Virus record (IMG/VR): IMGVR_UViG_3300025098_000018
Location: 1 to 64,000 of that record
Direction: 5' to 3' (one strand)
From: a virus
DNA: 64,000 nucleotides
Shown: piece after piece, positions 1 to 7,798 of the stretch
Layout of the letters: each line of letters begins with the position of its first letter
How positions within the stretch are numbered: position 1 is the stretch's first letter
Made by a program: the position numbers and the translations under genes
Notes under the pieces: model-generated
Told to the model about the DNA's origin: nothing
Database searches by the model: none
Seen by the model: the letters and a program-made list of their open reading frames with translations, nothing else

Positions 1-30
1 TCAAAACTACAATACTTTTTTCAAACACAA

Positions 31-55
31 AAAAACCAGCTTTTAGCTGGTTTTT
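31..55. terminator. Bidirectional intrinsic terminator
   Basis: Stem CCAGCT (36-41) and AGCTGG (45-50) close a three-base loop. An A run on the left and a T run on the right let the hairpin end transcription on either strand. It lies just past the end of the leftward gene that stops at 88, so it probably ends the 1-12 kb minus-strand unit. No gene is visible between it and the left edge. Confidence 0.85.
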
Positions 56-87
56 ATAATATAACAATATGCTTTATTTCTAGTGTT

Positions 88-276
88 TTATACGTTTATA
101 ATAACAGCTTCTTGAACATATTCAAAGCTATTATTAGTAAAACACTTATAAGTAACTATATTGTTGGTAACTTTTTTTCCTACTATTATTCCTAAGTAGT
201 AAGTTTTCTTTCTAATGTCAAAGCCGTAAGGAAACTTTATTAAGTCACCTATGCTAAATTTCTCTTTTATCTCCAT
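88..276 (-). CDS. Small SH3-like barrel protein
   Basis: A 62-residue protein with an IGDLIKF motif followed by GIIVGKK. This pattern recurs in several small genes of the window and looks like a compact SH3/KOW-type beta barrel. Function is unknown. The ATG at 276 has AAAGG six bases upstream, and the start overlaps the end of the ligase gene by 23 bases, which implies translational coupling. It is the last gene before the terminator at 31-55. Confidence 0.75.
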   Translation of the reverse strand: MEIKEKFSIGDLIKFPYGFDIRKKTYYLGIIVGKKVTNNIVTYKCFTNNSFEYVQEAVIINV

Positions 277-1564
277 GTATAGCCTTTATGACAGGAAATC
301 TTAGTGAGTACTCGCCGTTTTGATTTTGAGATTCTTCAAAATATTGTACAGTTATAACTTTTCCTTTTATCTCTGCAGGATTACTATAAAATCTTTGTCT
401 TTGCTCTATAGTAAATCCGCTTCCTACATTAACAGTATTTTCTTTATGCTTTATTGTTACTGCAGTAAGCATTTCCTCTTCAACTTCTTTTCCTTCTTTA
501 ATGTATCTAAAAGGTCCAAAATTCAATCCTTCAACCTTATACTCGCTATCAAAAAAAGTTTTAACTTTTAAAATGTCATTAGATCTTTTTCCTTTATAGA
601 AGCTGTTTTTTCTTAACATGAGACCTTCCCAGCCAAAATCAGATGCCTTGCTGTTTAATACATTAAATTCGCTCCAATTGTTTATTGGCGTTTGTTGTAA
701 AAGTTTAACGTGCTTTAACTCTACGTCTGTATTATAAATAATATTGTTAAGAGTGTTTATTCTTTGAGAAAAAGTACCAACTTCACCGTGGCCTTTGCTA
801 AATATTCTGTAGGGTATATAGTCAAATACTTGAAACAAACCGTTTTTAATTGTGTGGTTTTTTCTTTTTATTTCTTTCATTACACTTTGAAAATCTTCGT
901 TATCATCATTGTCTACAATGCACATTTCTCCGTCGTATACTACATTTTTAAAGCCTAAACTTTCTATTTCTTTTTCTACCAAGGATAACGTATGAAATTG
1001 TTTTCCTGCTCTGGAGAATGATTTAGCTTTTCCTTTTTCGTCCACCACAACAAGGCAGCGAACACCATCGAGTTTTCTTGATACATACCAAACATCTTTC
1101 TGCAAGTCTACTTTCTTTTTTGTTTTTTCATCGTACTTGTTAGCAAGTGCTACATTAAACGTAGGTATTAAGTTAGGACATGCTTTGTTAATAAGTTTTA
1201 CAGAAACTCGCAATTTTAGATTTCTACCTAATATAAGATAAAATATTTCCTTTAAGTCTGGATTGTTGTAGAGAAATCCGTTCGCTTCTTTTATTGCATT
1301 ATGACCTGTTAACATTCTGTGATTTAAAGAATCAAGTAAACTAAACATTCCTTTGTCTTCTTTAAATTCAGAATTTATATTGCATAGATCTTTTCTTTTT
1401 TCTAGAACCTTTTCTGTAATACCGAATTGTATGAATGTGTTGTAAGTATAATATAGAGTTTTTAAAACAGACTTTTCAGAATGCATCATAACTTCTACTT
1501 TATCGTTTGTAGAAGTTGTCTGTTTCATATTGTTTAGAAATTCATAAATAATTTTTCTATACAT
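254..1564 (-). CDS. ATP-dependent DNA ligase
   Basis: Seals nicks in DNA by adenylating a lysine, passing AMP to the 5' phosphate and joining the strand. The 436-residue protein shows the family motifs in order: motif I KLDG with nucleophile Lys164, motif III YDGEM, motif IV EGLML and motif V LKVK, followed by an OB-fold-like C-terminal part ending near HGDKREI. An N-terminal region of about 150 residues precedes the adenylation domain, as in T4-type ligases. It probably joins Okazaki fragments together with the DnaE polymerase and exonuclease of this window. The start at 1564 has only a weak ribosome site but sits 14 bases after the previous gene. Confidence 0.93.
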   Translation of the reverse strand: MYRKIIYEFLNNMKQTTSTNDKVEVMMHSEKSVLKTLYYTYNTFIQFGITEKVLEKRKDLCNINSEFKEDKGMFSLLDSLNHRMLTGHNAIKEANGFLYNNPDLKEIFYLILGRNLKLRVSVKLINKACPNLIPTFNVALANKYDEKTKKKVDLQKDVWYVSRKLDGVRCLVVVDEKGKAKSFSRAGKQFHTLSLVEKEIESLGFKNVVYDGEMCIVDNDDNEDFQSVMKEIKRKNHTIKNGLFQVFDYIPYRIFSKGHGEVGTFSQRINTLNNIIYNTDVELKHVKLLQQTPINNWSEFNVLNSKASDFGWEGLMLRKNSFYKGKRSNDILKVKTFFDSEYKVEGLNFGPFRYIKEGKEVEEEMLTAVTIKHKENTVNVGSGFTIEQRQRFYSNPAEIKGKVITVQYFEESQNQNGEYSLRFPVIKAIHGDKREI

Positions 1565-1578
1565 TAATCTGCTTTTTT

Positions 1579-1806
1579 TTAAGGGTTAAGTAGGTCAGTT
1601 TCTGCTGAAATTGCTACAGCTTCTAGAAATTGCTTTGCATAATATGAAAGCCTTCCGCCAGAGTCTTCAATTCTTTTATACACTTTGCTTACTCTTCTAA
1701 TAGCGTCTTTAGGTGAAGACGCATCAAAAACATAGTTTACTTTTTCCACATCGTAGTCTCTTAGTCCGTGATATCTAATTGTAATCTTAAATCTTTCTTT
1801 TCTCAT
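1579..1806 (-). CDS. Hypothetical protein, 75 residues
   Basis: Not recognised. A small mixed-charge protein beginning MRKERFKITIRYHG, with an alpha/beta look and no Cys or membrane segment. The ATG has AGAGGA just upstream. It lies between a 54-residue gene and the ligase gene in one tightly packed minus-strand unit, so it is probably co-transcribed with the ligase. Confidence 0.7.
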   Translation of the reverse strand: MRKERFKITIRYHGLRDYDVEKVNYVFDASSPKDAIRRVSKVYKRIEDSGGRLSYYAKQFLEAVAISAETDLLNP

Positions 1807-1814
1807 TTTTCCTC

Positions 1815-1979
1815 TTAGAAAGTATATTTTCTAGCTGCAGCTTGAGCCAGATCATGTGATTTAAAGTTGCCAATGTACGTCCAACCAGACGACCATTTAT
1901 TAACAGCTTTATGATATAATTTATTCTTATTGTTTTCCTGTTTAATTTTAAAAGTTTCGCCGTTATAATGGTATAACAT
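1815..1979 (-). CDS. Hypothetical protein, 54 residues
   Basis: A short open frame filling the gap between the VWA gene and the 75-residue gene. It starts MLYHYNGETFKI and ends AARKYTF. The ATG at 1979 is preceded by AAAGGA at normal distance, and the stop is followed within 9 bases by the next start. Aromatic-rich (two Trp, six Tyr). Function unknown. It is real on the basis of its ribosome site and exact fit into the operon. Confidence 0.65.
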   Translation of the reverse strand: MLYHYNGETFKIKQENNKNKLYHKAVNKWSSGWTYIGNFKSHDLAQAAARKYTF

Positions 1980-1991
1980 ATCTATCCTTTG

Positions 1992-3296
1992 TTAACTTTT
2001 CATTTGAATTAAAATATCTGAATTATTTTTTTTAAAACTTAGTTCACAATTAGGCATCAAGAGCCAACATCTCTTTAAGCCATGGGAAGGTGAAGGTTTA
2101 GGTGCACAACCATCTGTAAAGATTATATAGCCGTCAAAGTTCTTTTTGTTTTTGATTGCATGTTTAGTTACAGATTGAAAGCTTGTGCCTCCGTGCATTG
2201 TCCTTTCTATCTTAAGTCTTTTACCTTTTTTCCAAAGAAAACCTGACTTGTCATCTACTACAGCATCAAACTTATACATATAAAAGTCTGTTCTAGAGCT
2301 TAAACTATTTAGCTCTCCATAGAAATTTTCAAGTATTGATGCTGGCATTGAACCACTTTCATCAACATATACAGCAATTCTAGGTTTGTATATTTTTTTT
2401 GATCCTGGATGTATTGCAGGATATTTTCTGTTAAGCCTCTTAGTCGATGATTGTCTATCGTCTCTTCTCGTAAAACCACAAAATCTTTTTAAAACATCTT
2501 CCCATTTAATTGTCTTTGATATCATTTTGTTTAGAGTAATTGCGACTTGAGAAGATATTGAACCCCATCCTTTTTGATTTGATTCTTCTACGGCAGACTT
2601 TAATATTTCTCCTAACTTTTCTTTCATCATTTCTCGTGCTTCAGCACTCATCTCATCCCAACCTTCATGGTCATCAAAGCCAACATCAGGAAAGCCATCT
2701 GATAAGAAACTACTTGATTTTTCTGCATGTTCTTTGATTGTTTCATTTTGCATGAGTTTTTCAAAGTAATATTCAGAAGTTTTGTTTTGAGGAAAAGATG
2801 CAATAAGACTTGAAAGAACATTAAACATGTCAATGTTTTCTTTTGTCATATTTTCCATATCATCATTTGTTAAAGGCTCTAAATGATATCCAGGAACTAA
2901 ACCACCTTTAGGTAACTCATCATAGGGTATAATTGAATTAATAGCTAAATCAGTTGCATAGTTCCAAATAATATGAGGAGAATTTCTTCTATCAGTTGTA
3001 TGCTTAAAAGCTAGATGAAGACACTCATGTTTAATTAAACCTTTAACTTTGTTTTTTGGAAGTGAAGCAAGAAATCTTCTATTCCACCACATTGTAATTT
3101 CGCCGTCTTTACAAAGAACTCCTGCAGTTGGTATCTCTTCAGTTTCAATTTTATTTAAGCTTCTTAAAATTCTACTATAAAAAGGTTCGTCCCAAAGTAG
3201 GTCTACTAGATGACTTTGTAGTTTAAAGTTATCAATATCTGATTGGGAAACATTTATTGATCTACTAATTCCATTAGAAGTTGTTTCTTTTTTCAT
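1992..3296 (-). CDS. VWA-like protein with HExxH metallopeptidase domain
   Basis: A 434-residue protein of the type described as a putative metallopeptidase domain followed by a VWA-like domain. The N-terminal part has HECLH at residues 90-94, a zinc-binding HExxH motif. The C-terminal part has a MIDAS-type DESGS near residue 310, expected to bind a divalent metal and a partner protein. The gene directly upstream in the transcript is a MoxR-type AAA+ ATPase, the usual partner of VWA proteins in chaperone-like or cofactor-insertion systems. It has its own promoter box (3314-3345) and a strong AAGGAGG site. The substrate in phage infection is unknown. Confidence 0.85.
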   Translation of the reverse strand: MKKETTSNGISRSINVSQSDIDNFKLQSHLVDLLWDEPFYSRILRSLNKIETEEIPTAGVLCKDGEITMWWNRRFLASLPKNKVKGLIKHECLHLAFKHTTDRRNSPHIIWNYATDLAINSIIPYDELPKGGLVPGYHLEPLTNDDMENMTKENIDMFNVLSSLIASFPQNKTSEYYFEKLMQNETIKEHAEKSSSFLSDGFPDVGFDDHEGWDEMSAEAREMMKEKLGEILKSAVEESNQKGWGSISSQVAITLNKMISKTIKWEDVLKRFCGFTRRDDRQSSTKRLNRKYPAIHPGSKKIYKPRIAVYVDESGSMPASILENFYGELNSLSSRTDFYMYKFDAVVDDKSGFLWKKGKRLKIERTMHGGTSFQSVTKHAIKNKKNFDGYIIFTDGCAPKPSPSHGLKRCWLLMPNCELSFKKNNSDILIQMKS

Positions 3297-3313
3297 TTAT
3301 CCTCCTTAATGAT

Positions 3314-3345
3314 ATTATACACTAATTTTATAGTCATTTGCACGC
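3314..3345 (-). promoter_or_regulatory. Phage promoter, GCGTGCAAA box + TATAAT
   Basis: Read on the minus strand: GCGTGCAAA (3345-3337), 17 bases, TATAAT (3319-3314), then the AAGGAGG site of the VWA gene. One of at least eight sites with this layout in the window. Confidence 0.8.
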
Positions 3346-3368
3346 ATACAAAACTATAAACTTTATTA

Positions 3369-4463
3369 TTAATTACTTAGTAAATCTTTGTTTGAGTTAA
3401 CAACTTTCACTAAGTATTGGCCAATAAATTTGTGAAAGTTTTGAATTGTTTTAATGTTTTTAGTTTCAGAAATTTTGCTCCACATATGAATAAGCATTTC
3501 TTCTGATATACTTTTTCCAAACTTTGCTGCATTTTCTGCTTGTGTTACAGTCCAGTTATTTTGTCTTCCATGTTCACCTAGACGTTCAATTAGCAGATTG
3601 AGTCTATCATTACTTAATCTATTAATTTTATTAGTTAGATCATCATATCTGTCTAAAATATCTTGAGGAGTTACATTAGCCTCGTATTTTTCTACGTAGT
3701 CAGAAAACTCAATTGCTACGGGTGTGCCAACGAAACCTGAAGCAATGTTATATATCAGAGGTTTATCTAGCTTTCCTTCTTTTTCTAAGTCAATTGCCAT
3801 AAACTTTATAGCTTCATCTAACCTAGTCCAAGAAGCTGGAGTAGGAAATACGTTTCCTGGCTCAATGGAACTAGCATCAGGAGCAAAATTTATTGATCTA
3901 GTTTTTAGAAACTCAATAATCATATTGTCAATATTGTTTTTTGTTGCCCAAGAAATCCAGCTATCAATATCGGGCTTAAGGTCAACAGTCCAAAATCGTC
4001 TTAATAAAGCAGGATCCATTTCGTTTACATCATATTCTGATCCGTGGTTTACAGCTGCAAAGACGCGAGTCTCTGGGTGTAAATTATATGGATTGCCGTT
4101 TTCATCATTTCCTAACTGTCTATCTAAAACAATCTGAAAGAAGGATTGTTGGACTGCGGGTAAAGATCTATTAAGTTCGTCTAAAAATAAAACAACAGGC
4201 TCGTTGCAAGCCCTAATGAACCAAGCGGGCATGCAAAAAGTCATAACTCCGTTTTTCTTCATACCCTCAATATCTGGGTAACCTCCAGTATCACCTTCAG
4301 ACATTGTAGAACCACGTACATCGATAAGTGGAAGAGGTTTTTTCAAGCTTTTTGAAATCTGTCCTGTAATAGCAGACTTGCCAATTCCTGTTCCACCTCT
4401 TATAAGAACAGCAATATGTGGAGGAAGATCTTTAGCAATATTAATAAAAGTATCAATGTTCAA
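3369..4463 (-). CDS. MoxR-type AAA+ ATPase
   Basis: A 364-residue AAA+ ATPase. The Walker A motif GGTGIGKSA is at residues 23-31, a Walker B-like VVLFLDELNR near residue 92, and an arginine-finger region DPALLRRFW follows. This is the MoxR/dynein-related class that works with VWA-domain partners to remodel or load client proteins. The next gene in the transcript is such a partner. The start is a TTG at 4463, supported by AAGGA seven bases upstream, and there is a separate promoter at 4495-4526. Confidence 0.88.
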   Translation of the reverse strand: MNIDTFINIAKDLPPHIAVLIRGGTGIGKSAITGQISKSLKKPLPLIDVRGSTMSEGDTGGYPDIEGMKKNGVMTFCMPAWFIRACNEPVVLFLDELNRSLPAVQQSFFQIVLDRQLGNDENGNPYNLHPETRVFAAVNHGSEYDVNEMDPALLRRFWTVDLKPDIDSWISWATKNNIDNMIIEFLKTRSINFAPDASSIEPGNVFPTPASWTRLDEAIKFMAIDLEKEGKLDKPLIYNIASGFVGTPVAIEFSDYVEKYEANVTPQDILDRYDDLTNKINRLSNDRLNLLIERLGEHGRQNNWTVTQAENAAKFGKSISEEMLIHMWSKISETKNIKTIQNFHKFIGQYLVKVVNSNKDLLSN

Positions 4464-4494
4464 TTTAAAGTCCTTATTATATGTTGTTTTGATT

Positions 4495-4526
4495 ATTATA
4501 ATTTAATATAGATCTATTTTGCACGC
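4495..4526 (-). promoter_or_regulatory. Phage promoter, GCGTGCAAA box + TATAAT
   Basis: Minus-strand GCGTGCAAA (4526-4518), 17-base spacer, TATAAT (4500-4495), upstream of the MoxR-type gene. The box begins one base beyond the stop of the neighbouring membrane-protein gene. Confidence 0.8.
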
Positions 4527-4859
4527 TTATAGCTTATATTGGATTAATATTATTACTATACTAAGAAGTGTGCAAAGAACAGTTTTTAGTGACCAGGGTG
4601 TTTCGTTTAAAAATATGTAAGCTAACAAAGGGAAAACAAGATAAGAAAAACCAAAAAACAAAAATCTTGCAGACCATACAGATCCTAGCTGTTGTACAAA
4701 ATAAGTCCAAGACTTCAAATATAAGAAGCCTATAGGTATTGAAAATAAAAAAACATTTAATACAGTTTTATCTTTCCACCAATCATCTATGAATTGTAAG
4801 TTATGTTGAAAGAAAACACCTGCTGATCCTAGCAGATAGCATATTAAAGCTACAAACAA
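4527..4859 (-). CDS. Small multi-pass membrane protein
   Basis: A 110-residue, very hydrophobic protein with about four membrane segments, including FLFSIPIGFLYL, FLFFGFSYLVFPLLAYIFL and a C-terminal TVLCTLLSIVIILIQ. The layout resembles half of a drug/metabolite-transporter (EamA-like) protein, as in some phage-encoded inner membrane proteins. No substrate can be inferred. The start is a TTG at 4859 overlapping the stop of the RadA-like gene, with GGAG about ten bases before it. Confidence 0.75.
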   Translation of the reverse strand: MFVALICYLLGSAGVFFQHNLQFIDDWWKDKTVLNVFLFSIPIGFLYLKSWTYFVQQLGSVWSARFLFFGFSYLVFPLLAYIFLNETPWSLKTVLCTLLSIVIILIQYKL

Positions 4860-4860
4860 G

Positions 4861-5610
4861 TTATCTCACTCCAATTCTAGCAACTTCATTAAAGCCGTTA
4901 TTTTTCAAGTCTAAAAAGAAAGTCCATCCTGCTCCACCAAATCTATTCTTTACAGTTTCTAGAACTCGTAAGCCCTTGAAATCTTCGTCTTTTCTTTCAA
5001 TAGAAAGATGAAGCATAGCATCAACCATGTGCTTAAGCTTTTGACTACCTGCCATGTTTCCGCTTTTATTTACCTGCCCAATGCAAATAACATTTATGTA
5101 ATGTTCTTTAGCATAGTCAGTTAGAATCTGTAAAGATCTAACAGCTGATTGTGTGTTAGTGTGCTCTTCTCCGTATTTTCCGTCATTAAGAGTTTGCAAA
5201 GAGTCTACAATAAGAAAGAAAGGTTTTCCTTTGTACTTATGTCTTAAAGAGTCACATTGTTTAATAAGCCTTGGAACGTAGCTTTCTTGCCCTGCAACAA
5301 ATCCGTTCCTTAGATCAAGCCTTTCGCATGTGAGCTTAATTTGGTACAAGCTTTCTTCAGCTGTATTAAAAAGACAAACGTAACCTTGGCTAGTTAAAGA
5401 ATCAGCTAGCGACAACATTAGAGTTGTTTTTCCTGCTCCTGGCTCACCAGTAAACAAAGAAATAGTAGAAGGTGTAAATCCTTCTCCTCCAAAAGCATCA
5501 TCAATATAATCTACGCCACACTTGTTTCTTTCTCGTAATTTGTTTGGTATGTTAATGTCAAGTATGTTTGTTCCAAAAACAATTTTGTCGTTTTTAACGT
5601 TAAGCTTCAT
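4861..5610 (-). CDS. RadA/RecA-like recombination ATPase core
   Basis: A 249-residue RecA-fold ATPase. Walker A GEPGAGKTT is at residues 54-62, a Walker B-like FLIVDSLQTL is in the middle, and the RadA-specific KNRFG motif is at about 221-225. RadA (Sms) is a ring helicase that drives branch migration in recombination. This version lacks both the N-terminal zinc finger and the C-terminal Lon-protease-like domain of bacterial RadA, so it is a reduced core. It could serve recombination or act as a replicative-helicase-like motor. It has its own promoter at 5659-5690 and a 5' leader with three TTAAATGTT-like repeats. Confidence 0.85.
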   Translation of the reverse strand: MKLNVKNDKIVFGTNILDINIPNKLRERNKCGVDYIDDAFGGEGFTPSTISLFTGEPGAGKTTLMLSLADSLTSQGYVCLFNTAEESLYQIKLTCERLDLRNGFVAGQESYVPRLIKQCDSLRHKYKGKPFFLIVDSLQTLNDGKYGEEHTNTQSAVRSLQILTDYAKEHYINVICIGQVNKSGNMAGSQKLKHMVDAMLHLSIERKDEDFKGLRVLETVKNRFGGAGWTFFLDLKNNGFNEVARIGVR

Positions 5611-5628
5611 ATTTTTGTATTTTCCTTA

Positions 5629-5652
5629 AATGTTTAAATGTTTAAATGTTTT
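5629..5652. repeat. Short tandem repeat in 5' leader
   Basis: Three near-identical copies of an 8-9 base unit (AAATGTTT separated by AA or T) lie between the promoter and the start codon of the RadA-like gene, so they are transcribed as part of its mRNA leader. No function is assigned. Confidence 0.6.
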
Positions 5653-5658
5653 TTGTTA

Positions 5659-5690
5659 ATTATAATACAAGTAAAACAATATTTGCACGC
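5659..5690 (-). promoter_or_regulatory. Phage promoter, GCGTGCAAA box + TATAAT
   Basis: Minus-strand GCGTGCAAA (5690-5682), 17 bases, TATAAT (5664-5659), upstream of the RadA-like gene. Confidence 0.8.
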
Positions 5691-5691
5691 A

Positions 5692-6000
5692 CTATAAAGC
5701 CCTTAAATAAGAACCATCATATTTCTGTACTCTACATCCAAACAATACAAAATAATAGTTTTTTTCTAGTTTACGGCCAAAATACGTATTGTCTGATACA
5801 ATCAGACCTATTCTTTGTGAATGTATACATGTAACAACATCATTTACTTTATAATTCCACTTTACTATTTTTTTTCTACTAGGTTGACTTTTTACTATTG
5901 ATTTTTTTTGTTTTTTTATAGAAGAATTATTAAAAAAGCTAGGATTTTCTTTTTTTAATTTGTTTTTTATATCTTTTAAGTCTTTTTTTGAGTAGGACAT
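5692..6000 (-). CDS. Lys-rich protein with C-terminal SH3-like domain
   Basis: A 102-residue protein. The first half is very basic and Ser/Lys rich (MSYSKKDLKDIKNKLKK onward) and may be disordered or bind nucleic acid. The second half has the VNDVVTCIHSQRIGLIV pattern of the small SH3/KOW-like barrels repeated in this window. Function unknown. It has its own promoter (6023-6053) and an AAGGAG site. Confidence 0.75.
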   Translation of the reverse strand: MSYSKKDLKDIKNKLKKENPSFFNNSSIKKQKKSIVKSQPSRKKIVKWNYKVNDVVTCIHSQRIGLIVSDNTYFGRKLEKNYYFVLFGCRVQKYDGSYLRAL

Positions 6001-6022
6001 TATATATTCTCCTTATATTATT

Positions 6023-6053
6023 ATTATAAACAATATTTACAAAGTGTACACGC
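6023..6053 (-). promoter_or_regulatory. Phage promoter, GCGTGTACA variant + TATAAT
   Basis: Minus-strand GCGTGTACA (6053-6045), 16 bases, TATAAT (6028-6023). It is a CGTGT version of the box and, like the other CGTGT versions, has a spacer one base shorter than the CGTGC form. Confidence 0.7.
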
Positions 6054-6069
6054 AAAAAGATCTAACTTT

Positions 6070-6540
6070 CTATGTCCTACTGTCAATACATGATATATCA
6101 ATTGTCGAACCGTATACATTTAACAAACCTTTTTTAACATAAGACATAATGCAATTTGTAGATACTTCATCCATTCTAGCATGATCAAATTTAATATTTA
6201 AATCAATAGCTAGCTTTTTTCCAACATTCCAAGCAGAAATCTCTTCATTTAAAAGTGAAACTAACTGTCTCTTAGATCTAATATGCTCTTCATATGTTGA
6301 TAAATTTGCTTTCATACTTTTAGTCTGGAGGTTGTTAAAATCGATTAATACATGACCTGCTTCGTGTATTAAAGCAATAAGACGATCTCTCCAATGATTA
6401 TTTCTGTCTATGTAAATCTTGTTTAAGTTAGGATAATATGCATCTTCTTCAAACTGTTTTAGAATTACATCTATATCATAGTATAAGTTTAGATGTGAAG
6501 TTAAGTGATAAAAACCGGGTTCATATAATAATTTTGACAT
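6070..6540 (-). CDS. ImmA/IrrE-like zinc metallopeptidase
   Basis: A 156-residue protein with LIHEAGHVLIDF near the middle. This is the HExxH zinc motif in the setting typical of ImmA/IrrE peptidases, which cleave repressors and other regulators. No helix-turn-helix domain is fused to it. It could inactivate a host regulator early in infection, but the target is unknown. It has an upstream promoter (6562-6593) and a GGAGTG ribosome site. Confidence 0.75.
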   Translation of the reverse strand: MSKLLYEPGFYHLTSHLNLYYDIDVILKQFEEDAYYPNLNKIYIDRNNHWRDRLIALIHEAGHVLIDFNNLQTKSMKANLSTYEEHIRSKRQLVSLLNEEISAWNVGKKLAIDLNIKFDHARMDEVSTNCIMSYVKKGLLNVYGSTIDISCIDSRT

Positions 6541-6561
6541 TAAACACTCCTTTTTTAAAGT

Positions 6562-6593
6562 ATTATAGTCTATAAAATAATCTTAATGCACGC
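6562..6593 (-). promoter_or_regulatory. Phage promoter, GCGTGCATT variant + TATAAT
   Basis: Minus-strand GCGTGCATT (6593-6585), 17 bases, TATAAT (6567-6562). It lies inside the 3' end of the preceding lytic transglycosylase gene and drives the ImmA-like gene. Confidence 0.75.
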
Positions 6594-7114
6594 TCTAATT
6601 TCTTTTTGTATAAATTTACTTTTCTCTTTTGCTTCCTAACATTATACTTCAACTTTTTTCTAAATGACTTAACTTTTTTTGCGTATATTAGACCTTCTTT
6701 TCTGTAGTCATAACCGCCTTTTTTGACTTCTTTTTCACCTTTGCATCGATATCCTTGGTTATATCCACATAAACTAATGTCTAAACTTTTACCACCATAT
6801 CTTTTAAAGCCTTTAAATATTCTTGCTCCTTGAATCATAGCTGATTTTATATCTGAATTTAAATCTTTGCATGACTTTTTAGGTCTTGTCCACTTTGGTA
6901 CAACTTGTGATATACCGCAAGCTTTACCTGTGTAACTTACAATTTCTTTGTTAAAATTACTTTCAATCCATAACATTGAGACGTATGTATATGTATCAAT
7001 GTTGTATTCTTTAGAGATATGTGAAAGTGTTTCTATGTTTTCACAAATATTTTTTTCATTAACAACACCATTCATGTCAAACAGCGCCAAGCAAATAAAC
7101 ATTTCTTTAATCAT
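6563..7114 (-). CDS. Lytic transglycosylase (SLT-like)
   Basis: A 183-residue protein with the SLT signature: catalytic Glu in WIESNF, the CGISQVVP segment and a LCGYNQGY substrate-binding motif. Such enzymes cut the peptidoglycan glycan backbone. A short hydrophobic start (MFICLALF) could be a weak export signal, and the C-terminal third is very Lys/Arg rich. It could act in lysis or in wall penetration during infection. It overlaps the 3' end of the next upstream gene by 8 bases. Confidence 0.83.
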   Translation of the reverse strand: MIKEMFICLALFDMNGVVNEKNICENIETLSHISKEYNIDTYTYVSMLWIESNFNKEIVSYTGKACGISQVVPKWTRPKKSCKDLNSDIKSAMIQGARIFKGFKRYGGKSLDISLCGYNQGYRCKGEKEVKKGGYDYRKEGLIYAKKVKSFRKKLKYNVRKQKRKVNLYKKKLERALRLFYRL

Positions 7115-7304
7115 ATATCTTTATTAAGTCTCCTGAATCATATTTTTGAATGTCTTCTTCTGTATATTTTACAACTATATAAACTTTATGTTGTGTTGTA
7201 CCACCTGTTGTCATAAAATTATTTCTAGTATATTCAATGTTAACTATAGTTCCAACCTTATGCGTCGTCATAAAATGCGAAACTTTTTGTCCTATTTTAA
7301 ACAT
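7107..7304 (-). CDS. Small SH3-like barrel protein
   Basis: A 65-residue protein beginning MFKIGQKVSHFM and containing VGTIVNIEY, the IGQ/GxIV pattern shared by the small barrel-like proteins here. The ATG at 7304 is chosen over an upstream in-frame start at 7418 because AAGGAG precedes it and the longer frame would run into the EF-hand gene. Function unknown. Confidence 0.75.
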   Translation of the reverse strand: MFKIGQKVSHFMTTHKVGTIVNIEYTRNNFMTTGGTTQHKVYIVVKYTEEDIQKYDSGDLIKIYD

Positions 7305-7324
7305 GTATTGATTTCTCCTTAAAA

Positions 7325-7765
7325 TTAAATCATACCTGATTTTTTCATTGCAGTTAACACATCGATGAGAGCTTGAATTCCTGATTGCATACACGTTGCA
7401 CCTGTATTTGAAATACAACGCCTTAAGACTTCATCATCATTGTCATAATGTGTTCTACATGTGTTATAAGAAGTATTGCAAGGTACATCGTCTCTGTAAT
7501 GATCAAGTGTCTCAGGATTATCAGCATGGTATTGAATATGGTCGACATACTCATCTGTTGTAACGAAACCATCGTTATCAACATCGAAATGACCAAACAA
7601 ATCCTCATGTGTTATATATCCGTCGTTGTCTGGATCGAGCTCTGAATGTGATTGGCCTTTAACAGTATCGTCGTCAGAAATGAATGCTGTACCTAATGAT
7701 ATTTTAGAATCAGCTATCTCATTTAGAAAATTTCTTGCAATGCTTCTTTCACTAAATCTTTTCAT
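7325..7765 (-). CDS. EF-hand calcium-binding protein with virion leader
   Basis: A 146-residue protein with two adjacent canonical EF-hand loops: residues 44-55 (DPDNDGYITHED) and 61-72 (DVDNDGFVTTDE). Asp sits at positions 1, 3 and 5, Gly at 6, and Asp/Glu at 12, so both loops should bind calcium. Four Cys lie in the C-terminal part. The N-terminus, MKRFSERSIARNFLNE, matches the leader type seen on the putative packaged proteins, so it may be carried in the virion. The role of calcium is unknown. Confidence 0.82.
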   Translation of the reverse strand: MKRFSERSIARNFLNEIADSKISLGTAFISDDDTVKGQSHSELDPDNDGYITHEDLFGHFDVDNDGFVTTDEYVDHIQYHADNPETLDHYRDDVPCNTSYNTCRTHYDNDDEVLRRCISNTGATCMQSGIQALIDVLTAMKKSGMI

Positions 7766-7798
7766 TTTATTACTTTCTATAGTTTTTATATTATATAA

